NCBI RefSeq assembly: GCF_014905115.1
Contig: NZ_CP041235.1
Coordinates: 496,001 to 560,000 of the forward strand
Source of the DNA: Sulfurimonas sediminis
Lineage (GTDB): Bacteria > Campylobacterota > Campylobacteria > Campylobacterales > Sulfurimonadaceae
Length of the DNA stretch: 64,000 bases
Direction of reading: 5' to 3'
Shown here: positions 38,520 through 47,277 of the stretch, one piece after another
Layout: each line of letters begins with the position of its first letter
How positions within the stretch are numbered: the stretch's first letter is position 1
The notes under the pieces: generated by a model
Databases searched by the model: none
Seen by the model: the letters and a program-made list of their open reading frames with translations, nothing else
What the model was told of the DNA's origin: nothing
Translations under genes and position numbers: made by a program

Positions 38520-40502
38520 ATGAAAAAGAAACCAGAATTTAAAGTAGTATCACCCTATGAACCAGCAGGTGATCAACCGACAGCTATAAAAAAACTCTCC
38601 GACTCCATACTCAAAGGGAACCGCTATCAGACACTTGAGGGTGTGACAGGGAGCGGTAAAACCCATACGATGGCACGCGTTATAGAGAATGTAAAAATGC
38701 CGACTATCATTATGACGCATAATAAAACGCTTGCTGCGCAGCTTTACTCAGAATTTCGTCAGTTTTTTCCAAACAATCATGTCGAATATTTTGTTTCTTA
38801 TTATGATTACTATCAGCCTGAAGCCTACATCCCGCGTCAGGATCTTTTTATAGAAAAAGATTCTGCCATCAATGATGAACTCGAACGTCTCCGCCTTTCT
38901 GCTACAGCAAATCTACTCTCTTATGATGATGTGATTGTTATCGCTTCTGTTTCTGCAAACTATGGTCTTGGTGACCCGGAAGAGTACCAAAATATGGTGC
39001 AGGCTTTGGCAGTAGGTGATGAAATAGCACAAAAAAAACTTTTGCTTCGTTTGGTTGAAATGGGCTATTCGAGAAATGATAGCTATTTTGACAGCGGACA
39101 TATTCGAGTCAACGGAGAGAGTCTAGATATCTATCCGCCTTATTTTGAACAAGAAGCCATTCGTATTGAATTTTTTGGTGATGAGATAGAAGCGATTTAT
39201 ACTTTTGATGTGATTGATAATAAAAAGCTTGAAGAGCATAAAAGTGTCACGATCTATGCTACTTCACAGTTTAGTGTTTCGCAGGAAAAAATGGCTGTGG
39301 CTATCAAACGCATAGAAGAAGAACTCGATGAGCGGCTGGCATATTTTCAAAAAGAGGGTAAACTTGTTGAGTATCAAAGACTCAAACAGCGTGTCGAATT
39401 TGATTTGGAGATGTTGCAGACAACCGGAATGTGTAAGGGAATTGAAAACTATTCAAGACTTTTGACAAATAAAAAACCAGGAGAAGCCCCTTTTACATTG
39501 CTTGACTATTTTGAGCAAAACCATAAAGAGTATCTTGTGATTGTCGATGAATCCCATGTTTCACTGCCACAGTATCGAGGGATGTATGCAGGAGATAGAG
39601 CTAGAAAAGAGGTGCTTGTTGATTATGGCTTTCGCCTACCTTCAGCCCTTGATAACCGTCCGCTAAAAGCAGATGAGTACATAAACAAAGCACCGCATTA
39701 CCTTTTTGTATCAGCCACGCCTTCTGAATATGAACTTGAAATGTCAGCGGTCAAAGCCGAACAGATTATTCGTCCCACAGGACTGCTTGATCCGGTTATA
39801 GAGATAAAACCATCAGATAATCAGGTAGAAGACATCCATGATGAGATTAAAAAGACCATTGTCAAAGACGAACGGGTTTTAATCACAGTGCTGACAAAAA
39901 AAATGGCAGAGGCCTTGACAAAGTATCTGGCTGACTTGGGTATTAAAGTACAGTATATGCACTCTGATATAGACACCATCGAGAGAAACCAAATCATCCG
40001 TTCTTTGCGCTTGGGTGAATTTGATGTACTTATAGGAATAAATTTACTGCGTGAAGGTCTTGATTTGCCTGAGGTTTCTCTTGTGGCAATTTTGGATGCG
40101 GACAAAGAGGGCTTTTTGAGAAGTGAAACGGCGCTTGTGCAGACTATAGGACGCGGAGCGAGAAATGAAAATGGTCGGGTTATTCTGTATGCAAACAAAA
40201 TGACAGGTTCTATGCAAAGAGCTATCGACAAAACAAATGCAAGACGAGCAATTCAAGAAGCGTATAACAAGAAGCATGGCATAACGCCAAAAACAACAAA
40301 ACGGGCTCTAGATGAAAATCTTAAAGTTGAAGATCATGGGGGACTCTATCAAAAATATAAAAAACAGGATAAAATACCGCCAAGTGAAAGAAAAGCAATG
40401 ATCAAAGAGCTTTCTTTAAAAATGAAAGAGGCAGCCCGTGAGCTTAATTTTGAAGAAGCAGCAAGACTGCGTGATGAAATTACAAAAATTAAAAAACTTT
40501 AA
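38520..40502 (+). CDS. uvrB: UvrABC system protein B
   Basis: 660-aa excision repair helicase. Walker A is [12 protein letters not shown], the beta-hairpin region is [12 protein letters not shown], and the C-terminal UVR motif is [14 protein letters not shown]. The ATG at 38520 gives the family length and starts [15 protein letters not shown]; a TTG at 38502 is less likely. It is followed 16 bp later by a DedA-family gene. Confidence 0.97.
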   Translation: MKKKPEFKVVSPYEPAGDQPTAIKKLSDSILKGNRYQTLEGVTGSGKTHTMARVIENVKMPTIIMTHNKTLAAQLYSEFRQFFPNNHVEYFVSYYDYYQPEAYIPRQDLFIEKDSAINDELERLRLSATANLLSYDDVIVIASVSANYGLGDPEEYQNMVQALAVGDEIAQKKLLLRLVEMGYSRNDSYFDSGHIRVNGESLDIYPPYFEQEAIRIEFFGDEIEAIYTFDVIDNKKLEEHKSVTIYATSQFSVSQEKMAVAIKRIEEELDERLAYFQKEGKLVEYQRLKQRVEFDLEMLQTTGMCKGIENYSRLLTNKKPGEAPFTLLDYFEQNHKEYLVIVDESHVSLPQYRGMYAGDRARKEVLVDYGFRLPSALDNRPLKADEYINKAPHYLFVSATPSEYELEMSAVKAEQIIRPTGLLDPVIEIKPSDNQVEDIHDEIKKTIVKDERVLITVLTKKMAEALTKYLADLGIKVQYMHSDIDTIERNQIIRSLRLGEFDVLIGINLLREGLDLPEVSLVAILDADKEGFLRSETALVQTIGRGARNENGRVILYANKMTGSMQRAIDKTNARRAIQEAYNKKHGITPKTTKRALDENLKVEDHGGLYQKYKKQDKIPPSERKAMIKELSLKMKEAARELNFEEAARLRDEITKIKKL

Positions 40503-40518
40503 GAGGAAATAAACAACG

Positions 40519-41079
40519 ATGGAAGATACATTTAGTAATTTAGCAACATATGGGTATATAGGACTTTTTTTATACTCTTTAGGCGGTGGGTTTATTGGGA
40601 TTGTTGCAGCTGGCGTTTTAAGTTTTATGGGAAAAATGGACTTAACCCTTTCAATAAGTATCGCCTTTTTGGGAAATGCTCTTGGCGATGTTTTGCTTTT
40701 TTGGCTGACAAGATATCAAAAAACTATGATGGTTGAGGGATTGCGAAAACACAGAAGAAAGTTGGCATTAGCACATATTTTGATCAAGAAACATGGTGAC
40801 TGGGTTATTTTTATTCAAAAATTCATATATGGACTGAAAACTGTTGTGCCTATTGCCATTGCTCTGACGAAGTATGACTTTAAAAAGTTTGCCATTTTAA
40901 ATGTTTTTGCAGCAGCGGTATGGGCTTTAGGATTTGGTCTGAGCAGTTACTATTTCGGAGCTGTTTTGAGTAAGTTTGCCCTGTATATCAATGATAACAG
41001 ATGGATAGCTCCTGTGATTTTGCTTACTATCGGTGGAGCAGTTTGGATCTATCTGGAAAAGGCTACGAAAAAAAAGTAG
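40519..41079 (+). CDS. DedA/SNARE-associated family membrane protein
   Basis: 186-aa integral membrane protein with DedA features: an E/D-G-rich first segment (GGGFIGIVAAGVLSFMGKMDL), FLGNALGDVLLFWLTRY and QKFIYGLKTVVPIAIALTKYDFKKF. Family members act as flippases for undecaprenyl phosphate or other lipids. It follows uvrB closely and is convergent with pckA. Confidence 0.85.
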   Translation: MEDTFSNLATYGYIGLFLYSLGGGFIGIVAAGVLSFMGKMDLTLSISIAFLGNALGDVLLFWLTRYQKTMMVEGLRKHRRKLALAHILIKKHGDWVIFIQKFIYGLKTVVPIAIALTKYDFKKFAILNVFAAAVWALGFGLSSYYFGAVLSKFALYINDNRWIAPVILLTIGGAVWIYLEKATKKK

Positions 41080-41110
41080 CTTGAAAGAGAGTAAAAAGCT
41101 AAAAAGCTTT

Positions 41111-42700
41111 TTACTTTTCTACCTTTGGACCTGCTGCAGAGAAGTCAAATTCACTGTCGGCATCCTGGTATCTTTTAAAGTTTTCTACAAACATATCTGC
41201 AAGTTTGTCGCGGGTTCTGTCAAAGGCTTCTTTGTCTTCCCAGGCATTTCTAGGGTTTAAAAGGTCAGGGTTGATGTCACCTAATGTTTTAGGTACCTGC
41301 AGTCTAAATGTCTCTGTTGTATCAAATTCACTTTCATTGATTGTACCGTCAAGTATGGCATTGATACATGCACGGGTGTCTTTTAAACTCATGCGTTTTC
41401 CGACACCGTATCCTCCACCGGTCCAACCTGTGTTGACAAGGTAAACATTTACATTATGTTTGTCGATTTTTTCGCCGAGAAGTTTGGCATATACTGTAGG
41501 ATGCAACGTCATAAATGCTTCACCGAAACATGCAGAGAATGTTGCAACAGGTTCCGTGATACCACGTTCTGTTCCTGCAACTTTTGCAGTGTATCCGCTG
41601 AGGAAGTAGTACATTGCCTGTTCTCGGGTCAGTTTTGAAACCGGAGGGAGTACACCAAACGCATCGGCAGAGAGAAAGATAATATTTTCAGGGTGTCCTG
41701 CCATTAGGTCAGGCTTGTGGTTTTTTATATGTTCAATAGGATAGGAAACACGGGTGTTTTCGGTTTTGGAACCGTCATCATAGTCAACCTCACCGTCATC
41801 ATGCATGACAACATTTTCCAAAAGTGCATCTTTTTTGATTGCACCGTAAATTTCAGGTTCACTTTTTGCATCAAGGTTAATGACTTTTGCATAACATCCC
41901 CCCTCAAAGTTAAAGACACCGTAATCATCCCAGCCATGTTCATCATCACCGATGAGGGCGCGTTTCGGATCTGTTGAAAGTGTTGTTTTTCCGGTTCCGC
42001 TAAGACCAAAAAACAGAGCAGTATCTCCGCGTTCTCCAACATTTGCAGAACAGTGCATGGAGAGTTTTCCGTCAAGCGGCAGCCAGTAGTTCATCATTGA
42101 AAAGATACCTTTTTTCAACTCACCGCCATACCATGTACCACCGATTATCGCCATGTTTCTTTCTATATCAAAGAGAACAAAAACTTCAGAGTTCATGCCG
42201 TGTTCTTTCCATTTGTCATTGACAGCTTTACAGGCATTTAAAACAGTAAAATCAGATTTAAATGACTCAAGTTCGGAAGGAGTAGGGCGAATAAACATAT
42301 TTTTAACAAAATGAGACTGCCAGGCAATCTCTGTTACAAAACGAATAGATTTTTTTGAAGCGGGACTTGCACCACTGTATACATCAGTCACATAAAGATT
42401 TTTTCCGGAAAGCTGTTCACGGGAAAGATCCAGAAGCTCATTGAAAATTTCTTCACTGATTTTTTGATTGACATCTCCCCATGCTATGTATTTATTAGAT
42501 GGTTCACGGTCAACAAAATATTTGTCTTTGGGTGAACGGCCTGTAAATATACCTGTATCTACAGCAGTTGCACCTGTTTTGGTTTTTCTTACTTCACCAT
42601 TTTCAAGTTCATGCTTGATTAATTCATCATAGTCAAGGTTATGATAAATTTTTCCGACATTTTTAAGTCCTAAATCTTCTAATTCTTTTGTTATGCTCAT
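41111..42700 (-). CDS. pckA: Phosphoenolpyruvate carboxykinase (ATP)
   Basis: 529-aa PEPCK interconverting oxaloacetate and PEP. The kinase-1a P-loop [13 protein letters not shown], the metal-binding [10 protein letters not shown] and the [11 protein letters not shown] segment are present. With gap-pgk-tpiA it supplies gluconeogenesis. It stands alone with a 200-bp upstream region before tRNA-Val. Confidence 0.97.
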   Translation of the reverse strand: MSITKELEDLGLKNVGKIYHNLDYDELIKHELENGEVRKTKTGATAVDTGIFTGRSPKDKYFVDREPSNKYIAWGDVNQKISEEIFNELLDLSREQLSGKNLYVTDVYSGASPASKKSIRFVTEIAWQSHFVKNMFIRPTPSELESFKSDFTVLNACKAVNDKWKEHGMNSEVFVLFDIERNMAIIGGTWYGGELKKGIFSMMNYWLPLDGKLSMHCSANVGERGDTALFFGLSGTGKTTLSTDPKRALIGDDEHGWDDYGVFNFEGGCYAKVINLDAKSEPEIYGAIKKDALLENVVMHDDGEVDYDDGSKTENTRVSYPIEHIKNHKPDLMAGHPENIIFLSADAFGVLPPVSKLTREQAMYYFLSGYTAKVAGTERGITEPVATFSACFGEAFMTLHPTVYAKLLGEKIDKHNVNVYLVNTGWTGGGYGVGKRMSLKDTRACINAILDGTINESEFDTTETFRLQVPKTLGDINPDLLNPRNAWEDKEAFDRTRDKLADMFVENFKRYQDADSEFDFSAAGPKVEK

Positions 42701-42908
42701 AGTTTACCTTGTGGTATATGTAATAATTGATACTTTTTAGCAGTGTATCATCTCTAGAACGAAATTATACTACTTCTAAACATAAATTAAAAGTAAAATA
42801 GATTGTTTTTCAAAATATTATAGAAAAGAAAAAGATATTCATAAAAAGTTTGAAAAAGAAAATTGGTTTAAGGATTTTTTGGTAGAATTTTACTCTTCAT
42901 TTACTACA

Positions 42909-42983
42909 GCTCGATTAACTCAGTGGTAGAGTGTCACCTCGACAAGGTGAAAGTCACTGGTTCGAATCCAGTATCGAGCACCA
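42909..42983 (+). tRNA. tRNA-Val (GAC)
   Basis: A 75-nt cloverleaf with encoded CCA: acceptor GCTCGAT/ATCGAGC, D arm ACTC/GAGT, anticodon stem TCACC/GGTGA, loop TCGACAA, T arm ACTGG-TTCGAAT-CCAGT. The loop gives anticodon GAC. Position 33, normally U, reads C in this sequence. Confidence 0.93.
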
Positions 42984-43084
42984 TCCCAATAAAATTTATA
43001 AATAAATCACATATTTGTTACTTAAGTTCCATTGCTTTTTATTTCAAAAGATGTATAATCATAAAAAACAGACAGGAGTATACA

Positions 43085-43768
43085 ATGGAAAGAAAAATTA
43101 CAATCGAAGGTAATATCTCTGTAGTAAGTCTGAGCAATGTCGGGACTTTTGAGGAATTTAATTTAGAGAACGAAGAAATCAACGAAGAATCAGAAATAAA
43201 AAACATTATGGAAGAGATTGATGCTTATGCGCAAAGCGGCGAACTTGATGCTGTGACTGATGTATGCACATATAAAGTCATGAACGATGAAGATATTGAG
43301 TATCTTGCATGTGCTGATGAAGAGAGTGAAGAGAAAGAAATTTCAATGGAGCGTTTTCAATTGGTCAATCAAACACTCAAACCTATCAAGAACCTCTTAA
43401 CAAAGGCATGCAAGGGCGATATAATATATCTAAGAAAAGAGCAGGGAAAAGCAAATATAATACTGAGTCTTGAAATGAACAACAGCGATGAGGCTATGAG
43501 CTTTTCCTATTTTGACTGCAGTACAGACCTGGATGAGTATGATCTATTGCGTGAGAGTTACTATGATGTAGTCTGTGATACCTTTTTACCAGAATCTTTG
43601 GCAACACAGGAGAATAAAGCTACTGTAGAAAATTTTGTTTTTGAACCGCAGATTATTTATGGAGAACTGTATAAAGTCATAGAAAACGAAGAGGGCCTGA
43701 AATCTTTACAAAAAATAGAATTTCCGGGATATTATTTTCAAGACGCCCAAAGAGATATTGACGAATAG
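43085..43768 (+). CDS. Hypothetical acidic protein
   Basis: 227-aa protein rich in Glu and Asp, without signal peptide or membrane helix. The ATG at 43085 follows GACAGGAGTATACA, a good ribosome binding site; the longer frame runs back into tRNA-Val and cannot be used. No motif is recognised. It is 5 bp from the convergent SprT-like gene. Confidence 0.72.
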   Translation: MERKITIEGNISVVSLSNVGTFEEFNLENEEINEESEIKNIMEEIDAYAQSGELDAVTDVCTYKVMNDEDIEYLACADEESEEKEISMERFQLVNQTLKPIKNLLTKACKGDIIYLRKEQGKANIILSLEMNNSDEAMSFSYFDCSTDLDEYDLLRESYYDVVCDTFLPESLATQENKATVENFVFEPQIIYGELYKVIENEEGLKSLQKIEFPGYYFQDAQRDIDE

Positions 43769-43773
43769 GGAGA

Positions 43774-44208
43774 CTACTTAAAGGGCATTTTTGACATGAT
43801 AATCTCTTTTTGATCTACATAGCGCCTGCAGTTTTTTCCTCCCAGACTCTTACAGGTTTCTTGCCAAAGTCTGGAGTGCCCACCATTTCCCGCAACATTT
43901 TGATGGAGCTTAAAAAGAAGAGCATGGGCATATTCATGGGGGATTACATCCGAAATCATATAAGGCATACTCTCCTGCATGACCTTTTTGTTTAAAAATA
44001 TCTTTATTTTTCCGTTTTCATAAGAGGTAAGACCATAAAGTCTTCCAGGCACTTTGTCTGTAATAATAATTGGAAATCTGTAGATGAAACCAAAATTGTC
44101 CTGCATGTGTTGTAAAACATCCTGTTCTTTTGCCTGTATTTGATTGATATATGTTTGTGGAAGAGGATTGTGTTTAAATTGATAGCTTTTGTAGGCGTTA
44201 AAAATCAA
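43774..44208 (-). CDS. SprT-like zinc metalloprotease, N-terminus uncertain
   Basis: 144 aa from a TTG at 44208. The zinc-binding HEYAH is near residue 90, with a downstream GGHSRLWQETC that fits the SprT family. The frame stays open upstream to 44316 and encodes a hydrophobic segment (LEYTFIAVIFIFGSVLIF) that looks like a real membrane anchor, but no ATG, GTG or TTG precedes it in frame. Either a rare start (ATC or ATT) is used or there is a frameshift. In the ancestral chromosome the gene followed ssrA directly; the integrative element now separates them. Confidence 0.75.
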   Translation of the reverse strand: MIFNAYKSYQFKHNPLPQTYINQIQAKEQDVLQHMQDNFGFIYRFPIIITDKVPGRLYGLTSYENGKIKIFLNKKVMQESMPYMISDVIPHEYAHALLFKLHQNVAGNGGHSRLWQETCKSLGGKNCRRYVDQKEIIMSKMPFK

Positions 44209-44281
44209 AACACTTCCAAAAATAAAGATGACAGCTATAAAAGTGTATTCAAGTTTTTTACCAAAGATGTTATAGTCCTGT

Positions 44282-44301
44282 TTGGTGGAGCTGTGCGGAA
44301 T
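44282..44301 (+). other. Attachment site, left copy (attL)
   Basis: 20-bp duplicate of the ssrA 3' end, next to the SprT-like gene. Confidence 0.88.
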
Positions 44302-44345
44302 AACACTTGTAGCATATTAGCTATTTATAAAGGGTTAAATAAAAT

Positions 44346-44371
44346 TAAGCCCCTAAATCAGCCCCTAAAAA
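44346..44371 (+). repeat. Probable integrase arm-type site, left
   Basis: TAAGCCCCTAAATCAGCCCC followed by TAAAAA. The same 26-nt block, with a one-base shift, occurs at 54921-54946 inside the other end of the element, 45-135 bp from each attachment core. This fits arm-type sites of a tyrosine integrase. Confidence 0.6.
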
Positions 44372-44551
44372 TTAAAGTCACTAAGATATTTTATTTCAAA
44401 TTCTAAGGAAGTATAGCATATCAAAACCATAAAGCTTTTGCAATAGGTTTCACTGTTACCTATTTTTATTTCTGAAAATTCAAGCCGAGAAAATTGTGAC
44501 TGGGGGTCGATTAACAAAAACATTTTTTTATGTAGTTTTTGAATGTACCCT

Positions 44552-44665
44552 GTACCTTGATGTAATCTTGATGTGCTTTAACCTTGTACTAACCTTGTAC
44601 TAACCTTGCAATAAAACCTTTGGGTAATCTTAGGGTATTTTGTTTATTACCTTGCCGTAACCTTA
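44552..44665 (+). repeat. Iteron-like array TAACCTTGTAC
   Basis: Three perfect or near-perfect TAACCTTG units lie exactly 11 bp apart (44579, 44590, 44601), flanked by degenerate ones: TACCTTG 44553, TAATCTTG 44563, TAATCTTA 44625, TTACCTTG 44647, TAACCTTA 44658. The helical spacing suggests a protein-binding array, such as a replication origin or excision site. There is no gene in 44317-44667. Confidence 0.6.
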
Positions 44666-44667
44666 CC

Positions 44668-44958
44668 CTAAATTTCATCTTCAAAATCATCAAGCAAAAT
44701 ATTAACATTTCCGTCACTTCTAATCATTGCTACATACAGACCTTTACTCGTTCCCTTTTGTAAAGTTCTCGGTTTATGTGTTGTACCTCTTGTAATCTCA
44801 TTTGATAAAAACACTCTAAAATCTTCAAAGGTTATTAAAGTAGTCCATTCCTTAAAAACTTCTAAGTTCTCGACCTGTTGCCTTATAAGTTCTAATATCT
44901 CCTTGTCTGTTTTGCTTGTAATCTCTTTGCTTAGTTGTATCATTGTTGTAATTGTCAT
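44668..44958 (-). CDS. Hypothetical protein of the integrative element
   Basis: 96-aa hydrophilic protein. The N-terminal half is helical (EITSKTDKEILELIRQQVENLEVFKEW), and the C-terminal half is probably beta-rich, ending in acidic LLDDFEDEI. It is the last minus-strand gene before attL. I do not recognise it. Confidence 0.6.
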   Translation of the reverse strand: MTITTMIQLSKEITSKTDKEILELIRQQVENLEVFKEWTTLITFEDFRVFLSNEITRGTTHKPRTLQKGTSKGLYVAMIRSDGNVNILLDDFEDEI

Positions 44959-45260
44959 TTTTTAATCCTATCTTTGTATGTATTCTTTTATCTGTTTGTT
45001 TTATAGCCCTAAAACTCATTGTAAGCGTTTACAAGCCATTAAATCTATTTTTCTATACCTAAGTATGCCTTTTAGTCAAAAGTGCTTCTATGGCTTCTAT
45101 TTGATTGGTTTTATATTCTGCCAAAAGATATACTTTAAAAACTAATCTTATATGCTCTTATCTCTTTAACATTTAGATAAATGCTCTTTAAAAAAGAAAA
45201 AAAGATAAAAGCTCGTTTGTATTTCTTTTTTACTTTGTAAAGGATTACTACTTTGTTGTA

Positions 45261-45305
45261 GTCGATTTTTTAGACTACTAAAATTTAGACTGCTAAAAAA
45301 TCGAC
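45261..45305. repeat. 13-bp inverted repeat in a gene-free stretch
   Basis: GTCGATTTTTTAG and CTAAAAAATCGAC are perfect inverse copies with a 19-bp centre. Further CGATTTTTT motifs occur towards 45340 (on the minus strand GGGGGCGATTTTTTCG). The region 44959-45338 otherwise shows no gene; the repeat lies downstream of the replication-O-like gene and may terminate it or belong to an origin. Confidence 0.5.
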
Positions 45306-45338
45306 CCCTTTATCTAAAGGGTACGAAAAAATCGCCCC

Positions 45339-45755
45339 CTATTCATAAATGTAACTTTCTGCGAACCCCTCGCCATCTTTTATTTTTAGCCATTCTTTGC
45401 CTACATACTGCAACATTGTGCTACTAATTCTATACTCTGAATATTTTGTAGCACTGTCTATTCTGCCACCTTTTGACTTTTTTATAGTAATAAGTCCTTT
45501 CTGTTCTGCCGTGTTAATGGTATTCCGCAAAGTGACTCTTTTTAACCCTGTTGCTTTCATTAACCAACTAAAGGACAAATGGTCGCTAACTTTCCCAAAG
45601 TGTAAAGTTTTTCTTTTTATTACAAGTAGCAAATCTCTTTCATTTCTTAAAAAATTAGAGTCCATTATGAATTGAAATAATAGGCTTTTGTAAAACTCAT
45701 CAATCTTGTACTTTTTTCCGTTATGGTCAAATACTATCTGCTGTGGTTCACTCAT
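45339..45755 (-). CDS. Phage replication protein O-like winged-helix protein
   Basis: 138 aa from the ATG at 45755, which follows GGGAGAAAAGAAA; a longer frame to 45809 exists but lacks a good site. The segment FQFIMDSNFLRNERDLLLVIKRKT...FSWLMKATGLKRVTLRNTINTAEQKGLI resembles the N-terminal winged-helix of phage replication protein O. It probably binds the element's origin. It is downstream in a minus-strand operon of tiny genes starting at 46456. Confidence 0.65.
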   Translation of the reverse strand: MSEPQQIVFDHNGKKYKIDEFYKSLLFQFIMDSNFLRNERDLLLVIKRKTLHFGKVSDHLSFSWLMKATGLKRVTLRNTINTAEQKGLITIKKSKGGRIDSATKYSEYRISSTMLQYVGKEWLKIKDGEGFAESYIYE

Positions 45756-45939
45756 TTTCTTTTCTCCCTGTATGTTTAATTTTTTGTGCCACTTCGTAAA
45801 TAGCATCACGGTATTTGTATTCCTCGTCCTCGTTCTCTCTTATAGGCTTGAATAAATCAAAGAAGTATCTATTATCAAGCTCTATGAGTGCCTCTGCTGT
45901 CTGCTGTGTGATGTCTATCGTTATGTTATATACTCCCAT
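45748..45939 (-). CDS. Small hypothetical protein
   Basis: 63-aa protein beginning MGVYNITIDITQQTAEALIELDNRYFF. It is acidic in the middle and basic at the end, without membrane segment. It overlaps the genes on both sides (8 and 19 bp), typical of a compact phage early operon. Function unknown. Confidence 0.6.
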   Translation of the reverse strand: MGVYNITIDITQQTAEALIELDNRYFFDLFKPIRENEDEEYKYRDAIYEVAQKIKHTGRKENE

Positions 45940-46031
45940 CTTTCAAACCTTTCAGATATTTTTTTAATATCATCAAATGTTAAAACACTTACTATCTTGT
46001 AGCCGTTACATGTAAATACTTTTATTTTCAT
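45921..46031 (-). CDS. 36-aa hypothetical ORF
   Basis: 36 codons starting MKIKVFTCNGYKIVSVLTFDD and ending WEYIT. It starts 1 bp after the end of the SH3-like pseudogene and overlaps the next gene by 19 bp. Support is only its position in the tightly packed operon. Confidence 0.45.
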   Translation of the reverse strand: MKIKVFTCNGYKIVSVLTFDDIKKISERFERWEYIT

Positions 46032-46032
46032 C

Positions 46033-46301
46033 TTACACCACCTTATAAGTAACACCCGCAACTTTTAAAGCTGTGAGTGTAGATAGGTTAATCATTCTGT
46101 AACCACCTGCTACCATATCCCAAACAGTTATTAAGCTGTTCTTTACACTTGCCCCGTTCTTTCCCCTTTTAGATTTTTGGCGACTCCTAATCGTGCTACC
46201 ATTTTTCTAATGCTTCCATCTTTTTTGATGAACTCGCAACTAAAAATCTTGCCGTGAGTTGATTTAATAATCTCATCAACTTTGTATCTTGATACTTGCA
46301 T
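46033..46301 (-). pseudogene. SH3-barrel phage protein (WYL_2-like), frameshifted
   Basis: Reading from ATG 46301 gives MQVSRYKVDEIIKSTHGKIF...IRKMVARLGVAKNLKG and then stops at 46143. The next frame continues in register with NGASVKNSLITVWDMVAGGYRMINLSTLTALKVAGVTYKVV to a stop at 46033. Together they match the pattern of small phage SH3 beta-barrel proteins (ARLGV.K.LKGG...LITVWDM...YR.INL). One base is missing around 46170, in a GGGG run. The upstream gene overlaps its start (TAATG), and a GAGGAGG site is present. Confidence 0.7.
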
Positions 46302-46456
46302 TATGCTACCTCCTCTAAGTTGTAATTTGCTTCGATAAATTCCGATATTGCTTCCTCGATAGAGATACCAGCGTCAAGAGATAACCCGATAATCTCTAAA
46401 AGCTCCTCTTTGCTTACTTCATCTTTGATGTCGTTTAGTGTGAGTCGTGTTTTCAT
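46301..46456 (-). CDS. Small acidic protein, first gene of the element's early operon
   Basis: 51-aa acidic protein (MKTRLTLNDIKDEVSKEELLEII...YNLEEVA) with no homologue I recognise. It is the first gene of the minus-strand operon 46456-45339 and lies under the divergent operator region. Its stop codon overlaps the start of the SH3-like pseudogene. Confidence 0.6.
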   Translation of the reverse strand: MKTRLTLNDIKDEVSKEELLEIIGLSLDAGISIEEAISEFIEANYNLEEVA

Positions 46457-46472
46457 TTTTTTAAGCCTTTTT

Positions 46473-46553
46473 CTAATCATTTGATTAGTTATTATTTTAA
46501 AAGTATAATCTAATGATTATTAATAATAACTTAAAGTATAATTATTTGATTAT
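46473..46553. promoter_or_regulatory. Operator array between divergent operons
   Basis: Three related palindromes: CTAATCATTTGATTAG (46473-46488, perfect arms of 7), ATAATC-TAAT-GATTAT (46505-46520) and ATAATTATTTGATTAT (46538-46553). They lie about 32 bp apart between the small-gene operon and the repressor gene at 46607, as expected for a phage-type switch. Confidence 0.65.
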
Positions 46554-46606
46554 ATTTATGTGATTTATGTTATACTTTTGATTATAAAACATAAAAAAGG
46601 TGCATA

Positions 46607-46825
46607 ATGAATAATGAAGAGTTTAAATCGTTACTAAAAAAAGCTTCACTTACTAAAAAATCGTTTAGTGAGCTTGTAGGTACATCAACGCAAGGCATTA
46701 ATAATTGGAGCAATAAAGATAGAGGTATTCCCTATTGGGTCAAATCTTGGCTAACCCTCTACATAGAAAACAAAGAGTGCAAAGAGTTAAAAGAGATTAT
46801 AAAAGCTAATGTTTGCAATGGGTAG
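46607..46825 (+). CDS. HTH repressor-like protein
   Basis: 72-aa protein with a helix-turn-helix segment (SLTKKSFSELVGTSTQGINNWSN) close to the N-terminus and the phrase RGIPYWVKSWLTLYIENKE after it, typical of small Cro/CI-like regulators. It is divergent from the early operon across three palindromes, so it probably represses both directions. RBS AAAAAAGG precedes the ATG. Confidence 0.78.
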   Translation: MNNEEFKSLLKKASLTKKSFSELVGTSTQGINNWSNKDRGIPYWVKSWLTLYIENKECKELKEIIKANVCNG

Positions 46826-47118
46826 TTCAACTTCTGAACTTTGAGTAGTTCTGCTATCGTTCTATGGGGTGTCGCTAAATTTTCGACACCTCTATGATGT
46901 CAGTATTCCGATATTATGCTATTCTGCTTAGCTTTGCTTCCGTTTTGCTTTCGTTTGCTTCCACTTTTTTGTGAAGTCTTAAATAGGAATATAATCCCAT
47001 TTATGGGTTTTCCAATATTCTATACTTTGACGCTGGTTAAATCTTCGACCGTTTAGGTGTCGCTAATACCGCCGTAAAACGAATAACAACTTTGTAACTA
47101 CTACATATTAAACAAACC

Positions 47119-47129
47119 TGTGCTATAAT
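47119..47129 (+). promoter_or_regulatory. Extended -10 promoter of RNA/peptide locus 1
   Basis: TGTGCTATAAT: a perfect TGn-TATAAT box. The expected start of transcription is near 47137, the first base of the segment complementary to the downstream ORF. Confidence 0.65.
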
Positions 47130-47136
47130 TTCAATC

Positions 47137-47217
47137 AAGTAAGGTAATTACTTCGTGGGTAGCTCCCACATTTCAACACTGTAAGGGGTAGGGCTTCGGT
47201 CTTATCCCTTTTTTTTT
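47137..47217 (+). ncRNA. Predicted regulatory RNA of locus 1
   Basis: An RNA of about 80 nt predicted from an extended -10 box and a terminator at 47183-47217 (12-bp stem closed by a C-UUCG-G tetraloop, then nine or ten T). Its 5' end, AGTAAGGTAATTACTT (47138-47153), is the exact reverse complement of 47288-47303 inside the 19-codon ORF. A second stretch, TTTCAACACT (47171-47180), is complementary to 47257-47266 just before the ribosome binding site. A small GTGGG-TAGCT-CCCAC hairpin lies between them. Bases 46830-47110 before it show no gene. Confidence 0.6.
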
Positions 47218-47277
47218 GCTTAATTTTTTGGCATTTAGTGGGCAGTGTTGGGTGGGAGTGTTGAAAAAAGGAGTATT

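Noticed and set aside
44552-44665. CRISPR-like array
   Set aside because: Units are about 8 bp with 3-bp gaps; there are no spacers and no cas genes. No CRISPR array was seen anywhere in the window.
47230-47262. G-quadruplex in the conserved block of the peptide loci
   Set aside because: Only three GGG runs plus a distant GG; a canonical four-run quadruplex is not present, though a two-layer form cannot be excluded.
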